NCBI GenBank assembly: GCA_036927565.1
Contig: JAYESD010000001.1
Coordinates: 114,061,110-114,125,109 of the forward strand
Length of the DNA: 64,000 nt
Reading direction: 5' to 3'
From: Tuctoria greenei
Taxonomy: Eukaryota > Streptophyta > Magnoliopsida > Poales > Poaceae
The number at the start of each line of letters is the position of its first letter. Position 1 is the stretch's first letter. Below the pieces are notes generated by a model. The model saw only the letters and a program-made list of their open reading frames with translations. It did not search any database and was not told the origin of the DNA. A program made the position numbers and the translations under genes. This document shows positions 1 to 11,441 of the stretch, piece by piece.

Positions 1-2220
1 GTAGATCATAATGTCATCAATAAACACCACAACAAATCAATCCAAGTACTCCATAAAGACCTTATTCATGAGGTACATAAAGTAGGCAGGCGCGTTTGTC
101 AATCCAAAAGACATCACGGTGTACTCATAAGATCCATACCGTGTCCTAAAAGTTGTCTTGGGTATGTCCGATGGTCTAATCTTCATTTGAAAGTATCCCG
201 ACCTCAAATCAATCTTAGAGAAGACACATGCACCCTTCATCTGATCAAACAAGTCTTCTATGCGTGGCAAGGTGTACTTGTTCTTGATTGTTACCTCGTT
301 GAGAGCTCGGTAATCCACGCACATGCTTTGGGATCCATCCTTCATGTCCACGAACAGCACGGGCGCTCTCCAAGGTGAAGAGCTAGGGCGAATAAAACCC
401 TTCTCTAGTTGCTCTTGAATCTGCTTCTTGAGCTCCGCTAATTCCATAGGAGGTATCCTATACAGCCTTTTAGCTATAGGTGCAGTTCCAGGTATTAAAT
501 CAATAACAAATTCAATGTCTCGATCCGGTGGCATACCTGGCAACTCGTCCAGAAAAACATCCAAAAATTCACACACCACCGGGATCTCCTCAATTGCGGC
601 ACCGTCCATATGATTCAACTCCAATTGCTTTGGTGCGATTTGAGATGCTTCAAAATCTATGGTGATCCCTTCTTCATTGGTTAACTTCACTGTCTTCGTG
701 GCACACTCAATAACTCCATTGTGCTTCCTCAACCAGTCCATACCAAGTATAATGTCCAATCCTTGAGAATCCAAAACAATGAGGTTGGCGGAGAAGTCTA
801 CCCCCCTTATTCTAAGGCTTACTTTTGGACATACGATATTTGTCCTCATCTCTCCTCTAGGAGACTTAACCTATAGAGTAAACTTCATATGAGAGATAGG
901 CAAACTATACTTGGCAACATACTTCGATGCAATGAATGAATGCGATGCTCCAGAATCAAATAACATAGTCACGGGGTTGGAGTTGGCGAGAAACATACCA
1001 ATGACCATGTCATCCGCTTGTTGAGCATCCTCCGTAGAGACATGGTTCACGTTGCCACGAGCAAAATTCTGCTGTCCACGGTTCCCTTGTGGCTGTCCTC
1101 CATTGGGTCTTGGGTTTTGCCTCAGCGCATTGCTTCCTTGACCAAGGCCTGACTTAGGACATTGATGCGGAAAGTGTCCAGCTTCTCCACAAGTATAGCA
1201 CTTCTTAACTCCACCAGAATTATTGGGACGAGCTTGGTTTTGAACATTTGCACCAGGAAAATTAGCACGAGGTGCATAAGGCATTGGAGGCCTAGGTGCT
1301 TGCATGACAGGGCGCTGCTGCACAAACTGATTTGGGCGTGGTGCATAACTAGGGCATTGAGCAGGAATAGAAGAGCTGTAATGGGGCGCATTGGGTGGTG
1401 CAAGGCGAGGGCGCACATTACTTCCTTGTTGCTGTCCTTGATATGGCACCTTCCTCTTGATTTCTTGCTCCATCTCACGGATCTTGTTCTCAACCACAAT
1501 TGCTTTGTCCACAAGCTTATGAAAATTGGCATAATCGCAGTTGAGTAGTTGCACTTGGATCTAATTGTCAAAGCCCCTCGTGAACAAGTATTGCTTCCGG
1601 CTGTCCCGAATAACATCCTCAGGCGCATACCTTGAGAGTTGAGTGAATTTATTGAGATATTCACTCACACTTGATCTTCCTTGCCTTAAATTCTCAAATT
1701 ATTGCCTCTTCAAGATCATAACTCCATCCGGCACATAATGAGAACGAAAATTTTCCTTGAATTCGGCCCAAGTAATTCTCTCTTGGTCCTCATGAGCATT
1801 GCAATAAGAATCCCACCAATCCGCAGCTGCTCCAACTAGTTGATGAGAAGCAAACAAGACCTTCTCCTGGTCACTGCATTGGACAATAGCTAGCTTCTTC
1901 TCCACAGACTTGAGCCAATCATTCGCATCCATAGGGTCGGCAGCTTGAGCAAAGGTTGGCGGTCTAGTCCTCATAAACTCTCCCAATCGGTTATGAGGAG
2001 GCGGGGGTGGCGGTGGAGGCATGTGGGTCTGATTATTGATGTTGCCAGCCTGCAGCTGTCCCATAGTTTGTATCATGGTCTGCATGAGCTGGTTTTGCAT
2101 AGCCAATAGATGCTCAGTGTTGATAGCTCCCTGAGTAGATCCTTGTCCAATGTTGTTCTGAGGTACTCCATGGTTCTCCTCCTCATCATTGCCATCCCTC
2201 TGGTGGCGAGTCCTCACCAT
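1..2220 (-). pseudogene. Element A gag-pol (Ty3/Tekay-like), partial and broken
   Basis: Gag, protease and the first part of reverse transcriptase of a Ty3/gypsy element, read right to left. Gag starts at the ATG at 2220. A CCHC zinc knuckle (CYTCGEAGHFPHQC) lies near 1150-1205, the aspartic protease motif LFDSGASHSFI near 940-970, and the RT palm motif FIDD at 13-24. The frame is the same throughout and is interrupted only by in-frame stops: about 1699, about 1558, about 871 and about 34. Comparison with element B shows these are Glu, Glu, Leu and Lys codons turned to stops. There are no frameshifts in the visible part, so A looks less decayed than B. The rest of RT, RNase H and integrase lie left of the window. 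It would have made the virus-like particle and enzymes of a chromovirus; as it stands it cannot. Confidence 0.93.
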
Positions 2221-2491
2221 CTGAAGAAAAGCAATAGGTAAGAATTAGAAAACGTCCCCAACTATATGCATCAAGGGATATGAGACTAAACAACTAGCTG
2301 CACTAGCCTAGGTGGACATGGCAATGCTAAAGCACCCCAAAATCCTCTATTAAGCACACAAGCAAACAATATATATAGCAAACAACACTCCAAGCAAAAA
2401 TACATCGATTCCTGAGTGCTCCTATGTGCCCTAAAGTGTCCATTCTATCTAGGCTGCATCCTACGGTCAACCTGTGGCTCTGATACCAATC
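2221..2491 (-). other. Element A leader with primer binding site
   Basis: Untranslated leader between the 5' LTR and gag. The primer binding site TGGTATCAGAGCCA, read on the minus strand at 2475-2488, matches the 3' end of initiator methionine tRNA and sits three bases from the LTR end. That fixes the orientation of element A and identifies the LTR at right as its 5' LTR. Confidence 0.9.
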
Positions 2492-4655
2492 TATAACGCC
2501 CGGTTCCGAAATATGAACCAAGCTAACGCATATGTGTGCCCTGGATGTTCATCACACATACACGAGTGCAATCACAAAAGAGTATAAAGAAACTTACCAC
2601 AGATCAAGATTAATTAACCAAGTTTTATTACACAAACTAGATTATCCTCGAATACAAGCTCTGATGAATATTTATGACAAGTTCAACTAATGCAGCGGAA
2701 ATAAACTAATTAAGCAAACTAAACAGCTAGGCAGCATAAGCAATAGGGTATAGCGTAGCTCCAATAACACCACAGGCAAAGCTGACGGTAGACACGGCCT
2801 AGAACTCCGCATTATTGCCATTAAACTCCTAATCCAGAACTGCAACTGTTGGGGGGGGGGGATTGCAAGAGTGAGTACATGTCGTACTCAGCAAGTGTGG
2901 AAAGTATGACATGTGGCTGATTCAAATGACGGCAATAATAATGGAAAAGTGCTGAAAAGTACATAAAAACATTTGAAAAGCAATATATTATATGTATGTG
3001 AAGTAAACCCATCATAACCATAAGTAATATCATAATACCAGTCCATAATTCACCATCCTCATCCATAATTCCATATTTCACCATTCGCCAATAACCATAT
3101 TCAATACCAAAAATTAATCTATAACCATAATACCAACCATAACCATCCCAAATACCATCCCAATACCAAGTACCCTCTAATCATGGAAGTTGTCCAGGTG
3201 CTAATAACCGGGAGCACGGCTATCATGATAGTTTTATTTAACTCTGCAGAGTTTGTACCTCTTTACCCACGTGTTCGTAATTTCATCACCTTTCGATGAC
3301 TAAAACCTCTATTATGCCGTCTCACACTTCCATCGGTGTGTGGCCAAGAGATCACAAAATAGCCTTTACAAAGGGATTACTAGCCTATTTAGACCCCACT
3401 GAGGTTTCACCGGTGGTGATGCCTCCAACTGAGCACATCTTCAACCGGTGGCCCCCTCTTGAGCCATTCAAATCCCAGGGTAGTCCCACCAATCATCAAC
3501 AAACCCAATCCGACTACCCCTTCCCCGAGCATCCACAATGGTCCAAATAGCACTAGCAAAGCCCTAATTAATCAGCTACACCGCACCCATACTTGACCTC
3601 GTGGTGGAACTGTAGTCCTGGCTTATTCTCGCATGAACCGATCCTTAGATCTCAAGCAAGCAAACCACCATAACATCCAACCCATCCACATACCAGGCTT
3701 GCTTAGATCACCCATTACCATATAATATTTAACCAGTTCTTGTTAACCATAATCTCATCCCTGCATAATTAAATTGTGTGGTATAGTTGGTTTCCATCCC
3801 AATTGATTAAGCGAGGCAAAAAGTAAAAAGCCCTTTCCTGACTCTCTACCATATATTCCAGATGACGCGGGTGGTTAAACAAAGCTAGTAAACTCCCTAT
3901 CATAGGATTCCCATCAAATTGACACAAGCATGCAATTTTTCAAACAAAACATTTATTTTAAAATAGGATCAATATGCTTCAAGGACACTTGCCTTGCTCT
4001 TGCTGTTGATTAGGGTCAAAGCTTTCAAACTCTTGGTGCTGTAGATCCTCCGCGGCACTCTCTAGCGCAAATCCGTCTAATCCACACAATAAACATACAA
4101 GACAAGAAACACAATCAAAGAGTGCACAAATATTACTCAATATGACATGACATGCATGATTGATGCAAATGCAAGTTAGAACTTGTTAACTGATTGCTTT
4201 TAATGACCACTAAGTAGTTCTAATAGCTTTTAACAAGTTTATACAGGTTTGGATTCAATTAGATCAAATTTTAAAATTAATTCAACCCAATTTAACCAGG
4301 AAGATCGGATTAGACCGCTAGGGATCGGACAAGTCCGCACTCTGCGAGATCAGCAGATTAGGGTTTTCTAGATCAACGTGAATTCGGAAATTAGGGGTTG
4401 AATTCTCGTAAGGAAAAGATAATAGAAGGTATACCAGGTATACTTGGATCTTGGTGATCTAGGGTTGGTGATGAACTTGGGGGTGAATTGGTGGTGAAGA
4501 ACGAAGCTTGGTGGAGATCTTGATCCTCTTTCATTTCCTCCTCTTCTTCTTCTTGCTTGGGATCTTCTCCTCCCTCCTTGATGGTGGCTCCCCACGAACT
4601 AGGGTTTGGGTGGGTGGAAAAGTGACAAATAGATGTCAATCCAAGGGGTGGGGCT

Positions 4656-4664
4656 GTTTATATA
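4656..4664 (-). promoter_or_regulatory. TATA box of element A 5' LTR
   Basis: TATATAAAC on the minus strand, at the position matching the TATA boxes of the other G1 LTRs (5909-5916 and 56934-56941). It separates the upstream palindrome array (U3) from the transcribed part. Confidence 0.7.
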
Positions 4665-4833
4665 GAGGTGGAGGCTAGGGTTAGATGGATTTCGAGTTTT
4701 GGGATGAGTAGAGGCCGGTTTAGAGTCCCACACAGGCTCTAAAAGAGTCAGGCACGACGTCCCTAGGCCCACTTAACGTGAAACCCATGAAACAAGTCGT
4801 AAAACAAAAGACCAACTCAGAGTCGCGAAATAT

Positions 4834-5153
4834 CGGACAAGTCCGGAAAGGACCGGACTAGTCCGAAGTCGTCCAGAGAGAAAATCGGACAAGTCTGGCC
4901 AAAAATCGGACAAGTCCGACATTAAATAGAGAGGAAATCGGACAAGTCCGCTGGAACACCGGACTAGTCCGGAAAAGTCCAAGGACTTAGCAATTTTTCA
5001 AGGATTCTTGGAGTATCGGACTAGTGCGCCCAAAATCGGACAAGTCTGAAGGTTTCTAGAGCAAAAACCATACTAGTCCGCAGCAAAAATGGACAAGTCC
5101 ATTTTAAGTCAGAGAGAAATCGGACTAGTCCTCAGCAAAATCGGACTAGTCCG
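4834..5153 (-). promoter_or_regulatory. Phased palindrome array in element A U3
   Basis: Twelve 12-bp sites of the CGGACTAGTCCG / CGGACAAGTCCG type start at 4834, 4854, 4886, 4907, 4939, 4960, 5017, 5037, 5069, 5090, 5121 and 5142. The spacing alternates 20-21 and 31-32 bp apart from one 57-bp gap. Several sites have one or two substitutions. The array ends 170 bp upstream of the TATA box in the LTR's own orientation, where an LTR enhancer is expected. The binding factor is unknown to me. Confidence 0.85.
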
Positions 5154-5419
5154 CACTTATCTGCGCTTTAAGTGCGGTTTTGCTCCAAATCAATATTAAA
5201 CTTGTTCCTCTTGTTGTGGGTTAATGTTAAACATGTATATGAGTGTATGTAGGGCATGATGCATGAAAATGAGGGTGTTACAATTTTCATGCATCATGCC
5301 CTACATACACTCATATACATGTTTAACATTAACCCACAACAAGAAGAACAAGTTTAATATTGATTTGGAGCATTTAAAATTGATCTGGAACAAAACCGCA
5401 CTTAAAATGCAGAAAAGTG

Positions 5420-5739
5420 CAAACTAGTCCAATTTTACTGAGGACTAGTTCGATTTCTCTATGACTAAAAACGGACTTGTCCGTTTTTTCTGCGGACTAG
5501 TCCGACTTTTGGCACTGGAAACTTTCAGACTTGTCCGATTTTGTGTGAACTAGTCCGATATTCCAAGAATCCTTGAAATTTGCTAAGTCCTTGGACTTTT
5601 CCGGACTAGTCCGGTGTTCCAGCGGACTTGTCCGATTTCCTCTCTCTTTAAAGTCGGACCTGTCCGATGTTTGGACATACTTGTCCGATTTTCTCTCTGG
5701 ACGACTTCGGACTAGTCCGGTCCTTTTCGGACTTGTCCG
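5420..5739 (+). promoter_or_regulatory. Phased palindrome array in plus-strand G1 LTR
   Basis: Twelve sites start at 5420, 5441, 5472, 5493, 5526, 5546, 5602, 5623, 5655, 5676, 5708 and 5728. The spacings 21, 31, 21, 33, 20, 56, 21, 32, 21, 32, 20 mirror those in element A. The two arrays face each other across the LTR junction, so 24 palindromes lie between two divergent TATA boxes. Confidence 0.85.
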
Positions 5740-5908
5740 ATATTTCACGACTCCGAGTTGATCTTTTGTTTTACGACTTGTTTTTTGGGTTTCACGTTAA
5801 GTGGGCCTAGGGATGTCGTGCCTAACTCTTTTAGAGCCCATGTGGGACTCTAAACCGGCCTCTACTCATCCCAAAACTCGAAATCCATCTAACCCTAGCC
5901 TCCACCTC

Positions 5909-5916
5909 TATATAAA
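5909..5916 (+). promoter_or_regulatory. TATA box of plus-strand G1 LTR
   Basis: TATATAAA in the context CCTCTATATAAACAGCCCC, 170 bp downstream of the last palindrome. It is followed by a short ORF and then a palindrome doublet at 6272 and 6292. Confidence 0.75.
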
Positions 5917-8095
5917 CAGCCCCACCCCTTGGATTGACATCTTTTGCCACTTTTCCACCCAGCCAAACCCTAGTTCGTGGAGAGCCACCACGAAGGAGGG
6001 AGGAGAAGATCCCAAGCAAGAAGAAGAAGAGGAGGAAATGAAAGAGGACCAAGATCTCCTCCAAGTTTTCGTTCTCCATCACCAATTCATCTCAAAGTTC
6101 ATCACCAACCCTAAATCGTCAAGATCCAAGTGCTACCTCCATGTTTCTTGATTCATTGGAGTCCTAAGCACCTGGTATACCTTCTATTATCTTTTACTTA
6201 CGTGAATTCAACCCCTAATCTCTAAATTTACGTCGATCTAGAAAGCCCTAATCTTCTGATCTCGCAGAGGGCGGACTTGTCCGGTCCCTAGCGGACTAGT
6301 CCGGTCTTCCTGGTTAAATTACATCAAATTGATTCTAAAATTTGATCTAATCGAATCCAAACCTGTATAAACTTGTTAAAAGCTATTAGAACTAGTTAGT
6401 GATCATTAAAAGTAATATATTAACATGTTCTACCTTGCATTTGCATTAATCATGCATGTCATGTCATATTGAGTAATATTTGTGCACTCTTTGATTGTGT
6501 CATGTTTATTATGTGAATTAGACGGATTTGCGCTAGAAAGTGCCGCGAAGGATCTACAACACCAAGAGTTTGAAGGCTTTGATCTTAATCAACAGCAAGA
6601 GCAAGGCAAGTGTCCTTGAAGCATATTGATCCTGTTTTTAAAATAAATGTTTTGTTTGTAAATTGCATGCTTGTGTCAATTTGATGGGAACCTATGATAG
6701 GAAGTTTACTAGAATTGTTTAACCACACTTGTCACCTGGAATTATGGTAGAGAGTCGGGATGGACTATTTACTTTTTGCTTCGCTTAATCAACTGGGATG
6801 GGAAATAACTATACCACTCAACTTAATTTTGCATGGATGAGATTATGGTTAACATGAACTGGTTAAATATGATATGGTAATGGGTGATCTAAGCAAGCCT
6901 GGTATGTGGATGGGTTGGATGTTATGGTGGTTTGCTTGCTTTAGATCTAAGGACCGGTTCATGCGAGAATAAGCCAGGACTACAGTGCCACCACGAGGCC
7001 AAGTATGGGTGCGGCGTAGCTGATTAATTAGGGCTTTGTTAGTGCTGTTTGGACCATTAAGGATGCTCGAGGAAGGTGTAGTCAGATTGGGTTTGTTGAT
7101 GATTGGCGGGACTACCCTGGGATCCGAATGGCTCAAGAGGGGGCCCTTGGTTGAAGATGTGCTCAGTTGGAGGCATCGCCACCGGTGAAACCTCAGTGGG
7201 GTCTGAATAGACTAGTAATCCCTTTGTAAAGGCTATTTTGTGATCTCTTGGCCATACACCAAAGGAAGTGTAATTGGCGAAAGGGAGGTTCTTTAGTCGC
7301 CGACGGGTGATGAAATCACAAAACGTGGGTAAAGTGGTACAAACTCTGCAGAGTTAAATAAAACTATCATGATAGCCGTGCTCCCGGTTATGAGCACCTG
7401 GACAACTCCCATGATTAGAGGGAAATTGGAATTTGGGATGGTTATGGTTTGTTAATTGTTATGGACAGTTATGGATTTATTTCTGGTATTGAATATGGTT
7501 ATTGGCAAATGGTGAAATCTGGAATTATTGATGAGGATGGTGAATTGTGGACTGCTATTATGGTATGACTTATGATTATGATGGGTTTACTTCACATATA
7601 TGTAATATATTGCTTTTCAAATGTTTTTATGTACTTTTCAGCATTTTGCCATTATTATTGTCGTCATTTGAATCAGCCACATGTCATATTTTCCACACTT
7701 GCTGAGTACGACATGTACTCACTCTTGCAATCCCCCCAACAGTTGCAGGTCAGGATTGGGAGTTTAATGGCGATAATGCGGAGTTCTAGGCCGTGTCTAC
7801 CGTCAGCTTTGCCTGTGGTGTTATTGGAGCTGCACTATACCCTATTGCTTATGCTGCCTAGCTGTTTAGTTTGCTTAATTAGTTTATTTCTGCTGCATTA
7901 GTTGAACTTGTCATAAATATTCATTAGAGCTTGTATTCGAGGATAATCTGGTTTGTGTAATAAAATTTGATAATTAATCTTGTTCTGTGGTAATTTTCTG
8001 TATACTCTTTTGTGATTGCACTCGTGTATGTGTGATGAACATCCTGGGCACACATATGCATTAGCTTGGTTCATTTTTCAGAACCGGGCGTCACA

Positions 8096-9122
8096 GGGGT
8101 TCCACAAAATGACTCCTGGCGAGGTTCTTAGGAAAATCTTAAATCATGATATGATGGAGAAAGAAGCTCAATATGTGAAAGATCTTGCGGGCTTACTTCG
8201 TCCAGGAAATGGGAGGCTGCCCTAAAGGCGACATGCAAGCCCAAGGGAAAGGAAGTCCATGAGGTACATGAAGAAGAAGATAGTGATGATGTAAGCAATG
8301 ATATGAACGAGGAAGAAATGGTGCTCTTCATCAAAAAGTTCAAACGCATTATGAGGAGAAGAAGAGGTGACAACTTAAGTGAAGGAAAAAACAAAGACAA
8401 GGGAAAATTCAAAGCTCGGCGAACATGCTACAATTGTGGCGAATATGTACACTTCATGGTTGATTGCCAATATAACAAGAAGAAAGAATCAAAGCAACAA
8501 GACAAGAAGTGTTCAGGAAGAAGAAGCAAGTGCACCAAGCACACATTGGCAAAGAGCGGGACTTAAACGATGAGTCCTCCTCTGAAGATGAAGAAGAGAT
8601 GGAAACAATTGCCATTAAGAAGCCTTCAATGAAGTCTACACTCTTTCAAAACATGGGATGATGAAAGGAATCAAACCATACTAGCCTCATGGCCAAGGAG
8701 GGCAAGAAAAAGGTCAAATCTAAACCCTCACCTTTATATTCCTCTATTGATTATTTTGATAGTGCTAGTGAGAACGAAGACATGTTAAAAGAGTTAAGTA
8801 ATACTGCACTAGCAAAAATGAAATTATTGTTTGATGAGATATTTGAGAAGGAAGATTTTATAAATCGACAAGAAGATATGCTCATTCTCGAAAGGGAGAG
8901 ATATCTTGAGGTTGAAAAGCATCTTGAGCTTGAAAAGGAAAGAAGCAAGGAACTTGAGCTTTAGCTAGTTTCGAATAAGGAGACTTGTTTGAAGCTAGAG
9001 GACTTGAATGTTGTCCTCAAGGATGAAGTTGCTAACTTGACTAAAGTTAAAAAGATTCTTGAAGTACAAGTTAAGTCTCTCAAGCAAAGTGGCTCCTCAT
9101 CCTCCAAAAGCTCATCTTCTCA
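8096..9122 (+). pseudogene. C4: copia (Sirevirus-like) gag remnant
   Basis: C-terminal gag of a Ty1/copia element related to C2. In three frames it shows a KFKRIMRRRRG basic stretch near 8335, a zinc knuckle CYNCGEYVHFMVDC near 8425-8470, a Ser/Glu-rich segment, and a coiled-coil part rich in Glu and Lys (about 8815-8960) like that of C2 gag at 49595-50866. It is shifted between about 8225 and 8300, and again before 8689, with a stop at about 8962. The 5' part is cut off by the G1 LTR. The 3' end is joined abruptly to an unrelated copia at about 9122. Confidence 0.8.
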
Positions 9123-10105
9123 AAATGTTACCGGTGTCTTGACCTCACCACTTACCGTATCTTGATCTCTTGACTCATCGTCTTTGATAAGTCCTCTTTT
9201 CCTTTCTTCACACGCTCCTCCGTTTATGGCTTAGAGTTGGATTCCCTGTTTTCTAGTGACTCTAAGGCTGCTCCTCTACAGTTGCCTTTGCGTTTTTCTT
9301 CTACAGGTACCACACCCACCGAGCCACGTGCGACCCTAATGTCCCTAATGTCACAAAATGCACCACGCGCGGCCTCGACGTCCCAGACGTCACCCGATGC
9401 ACCACGCGCAGCTCCAACATCCTCCACGTCACCTGCCAGGCCATGTGCGGCCTCAGCCTCCCTGACGTCACTCGCTGTTCCACATGCAGCACTAACATCT
9501 CTGACATCGATTGTTGCACCGTGTGCAGTACAGACACCTCAGGTGCCACAGGATGCGCCTCCCGCAGCCCTGACTTTTTGTTCACCAAACTTGCTCTTGT
9601 CTATCAGCGAAGAGTGCGGGTTGGTGCTTTGATGTCTATAGTTGCGCCACACACGGTCCTGGTGTCTCCAACCTCTACAGTTGTGCCACGCGCGGCCTCA
9701 ATGTCTCCAACCTCAACAGCTGCTGCACGCGCGGCCCCGACGTCTGCGACGTCACTCGCTGCACCATGCGCGGCCACGGTACCAAAGTTTGCCAACCCCA
9801 CTCTTGTCTATCAGCATCGTGAGCGGGTTAGTGATCCGGCTCCTGCTTGCTCCGAGCCTCTGGTGTACCACCCTCATCTGCTCCAATAGGATCGAGGTCA
9901 CATCCACCTGATGGTGACTCAACGTGCTGTTGGGGTTCTCCAGTCGGTTGAGAGTTTTGTTGGGGTCATCCTCTCATCGACGACGTCTTCACTGTCTGCC
10001 TCCTCTTTGATCTCGCCTGTACCATCTTCCATCAATGAAGGAACCTCACTGGCGCTACACTATGAAGGAAGAGTATGCAGCCCTACTTGCGAACCTAAGA
10101 GACAT
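9123..10105 (+). pseudogene. C1: copia integrase tail and Pro/Ala/Ser-rich linker
   Basis: Fragment of a second Ty1/copia element, beginning inside the integrase C-terminus. The residues near 9128-9165 read YRCLDLTTYRILIS, the conserved turn found before the integrase-RT linker of grass copias. Then comes a long degenerate linker rich in Ala, Pro, Ser and Thr, encoded by G+C-rich repeats such as ACGTCACCCGATGCACCACG. VYQ/VYH-type blocks follow, and near 10055-10095 the start of RT (MKEEYAALLANLRDI). The frame changes several times. The 5' LTR, gag, protease and integrase core are missing. It continues at 22526 after the T1 insertion; GACAT at 10101-10105 is T1's target duplication. Confidence 0.82.
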
Positions 10106-10943
10106 TGTTGAAGTGTGTGATTGAAACTCCCCCAGTACTACTAGATTGTAGCCCACGGAGGTTCGTGATTGATTGGGGCGCGTGTGAGAATATGAACAAG
10201 ACAGTGAAACAGGAATTTTTACGTGGTTTGGGTCGCCTGAGCGTAACACCCTACTCCATGGGATGAGTGTTGATGTATGAGTATGTAGTGGCTTGTGTAC
10301 GTATGAGCTTAGTTGTCTCTGTACTGTGTGGCGCAACACTTTTGTAGTCTAAGGGCTGGCTGTTACATCAGCCTTGGCCGACATGTGGCCCTGGCAGTAA
10401 TTAATTTCCTAATACATGATATGTATTTATTAACCGTAGTTAACAGAATAATAATGCTCATTAATGGCAGCGTTATTAGTATTAACATTCCTCTGATCGT
10501 GTGTCATTAATATGGCATTAGTAACACACAATCAAGTCTTGTAACAGTAGCTTTAACTGCCCCTTGAATGTCTGTGCCGTTGGAGATTGGTCACTCTTCC
10601 CGTTGTAGATTTAGGTCCGAAGGTGTGACACGTGGCAGCTTCGGAGCTTCCTATCGTGGGGAGGCAGGTCTGGAGCCACTATACACGTGGTAGCACAGGA
10701 GCTTCCCTCTACTGGGGGTTAGGTCCGGCGTCATTAGACACGTGGCAAGACCGGAGCTTCCCTATGAAGGGGGTTGGGTCCGGCCTTGTGTTACACGTGG
10801 CGGTGCCAGAGCTACACAAACGAGGGAGGCGGGTCCAGTGCGGTGTAACACGTGGAGCCTTTGGAGGCCCTCAACTTGTACGGGTGGAACCCCGTGACTT
10901 TTCTTGCTATATCATGGGGTAACCCGTACGCAGGGTACCAACA
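10106..10943 (-). repeat. T1 3' LTR
   Basis: 838 bp, matching 21681-22520. On the minus strand it begins TGTTGGTACCCTGCG and ends at 10106. A G-rich polypurine tract lies on the minus strand just before it (plus-strand 10944-10966, GTGGCCCCCGGGCCCACC). It contains the five-unit G-box array. Confidence 0.95.
10629..10854 (-). promoter_or_regulatory. Five G-boxes at exact 55-bp period in T1 3' LTR
   Basis: CACGTG begins at 10629, 10684, 10739, 10794 and 10849, each spaced exactly 55 bp and followed by G. The intervening units share blocks such as GGAGCTTCCCT and GGTCCGG, so this is a 55-bp tandem repeat with one G-box per unit. G-boxes bind plant bZIP and bHLH factors. The array lies in the first third of the LTR in T1's orientation, as expected for a U3 enhancer. 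Confidence 0.85.
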
Positions 10944-11441
10944 GTGGCCCCCGGGCCCACCTTTGGGAGAAATCCTTTGGGTTAAGTTATTCTACCAAAG
11001 GTGGGGCCATTTTTGATTCCCGCACTGCGGCTTCAAATGTTTTGTCTTGGGCCTTTAGGGCGATGGTCCGTAGTTAAACCACCGCCGCGTGGCTCTTCTT
11101 GATGCAGTAGGTGAGAGCATGAGGTGCGGATCTCAAGCAATTGAAGGTCGCCAGTTCCCAATATGAAATCTGAATCGGTTTCTAGCGCCCTTTTAGGCCA
11201 GCGCTCTCGGGCTTCCAACTTCCCATCATGACAACGGTTCGCATAGGGTATTAACTTTTTCTTTTCCGCCGAAGTGGACCCAGGTTCATTTGTCATTGAT
11301 GGGGTAGGTGTTTGAAGTTTGATTTTATCTCTTTGTGGTATTCATCCAAGCATTGCGGACACTTACTTAATAAGGAAAGCCTACACGGTTTGAGGACTCT
11401 TTACCCTTTCTTTCGTACTTGTACTTAGAGCCTCCCAACCT

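Larger units (their letters stand above)
2492..5282 (-). repeat. 5' LTR of element A (Tekay-like family G1)
   Basis: Starts TGTAACACCCTC on the minus strand at 5282 and ends GGCGTTATA at 2492, about 2.79 kb. It matches the plus-strand LTRs at 5283-8095 and 56297-59096 along its length. Read in its own direction it holds a twelve-site palindrome array (4834-5153), a TATA box (GTTTATATA on the plus strand at 4656-4664), a short leader-like ORF, a doublet of the same palindrome downstream near 4310-4340, and the GAGTAC...GTACTC hairpin at 2873-2889. A run of twelve Gs at 2851-2862 replaces a shorter C run in sister copies. Confidence 0.93.
5283..8095 (+). repeat. Plus-strand G1 LTR, probably a solo LTR missing 12 bp
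   Basis: Same family as element A's LTR but on the opposite strand. It begins at the thirteenth base of the LTR (ATTTTCATGC...), directly against the TG end of A's LTR, and ends GGGCGTCACA at 8095. The next bases are copia gag, not a primer binding site, so this is a solo LTR or a 3' LTR inserted in C4. The 5' tip and left target duplication should lie beyond element A if A inserted into this LTR. It contains a twelve-site palindrome array, a TATA box at 5909-5916 and the conserved hairpin at 7704-7720. Confidence 0.9.

Noticed and set aside
2475..2488. tRNA-like match (also 59100-59113, 39305-39319, 51931-51941)
   Set aside because: Only the 3' terminal complement of tRNA is present, next to LTR ends: these are primer binding sites, not tRNA genes.
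2851..2862. Run of twelve Gs as a possible G-quadruplex or regulatory site
   Set aside because: Sister LTR copies have only 6-8 Cs at the same place; most likely replication or assembly slippage.
4773..5761. Short ORFs rich in GLVRF/SDLSD-type peptides across the arrays on both strands
   Set aside because: They are translations of the repeated 12-bp palindrome; no start context, no conservation beyond the repeat. The same peptides appear wherever an array occurs.
5801..6151. A 116-aa ORF just after the G1 TATA box (also 56959-57177 and 4391-4639 in other copies)
   Set aside because: The frame is partly kept among LTR copies but the sequence is low-complexity (Glu-rich) and varies at the ends; not enough to call a gene.
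8128..9588. Minus-strand ORFs opposite C4 and C1
   Set aside because: Shadows of plus-strand gag coiled coil and of the Ala/Pro-rich linker; no family resemblance.
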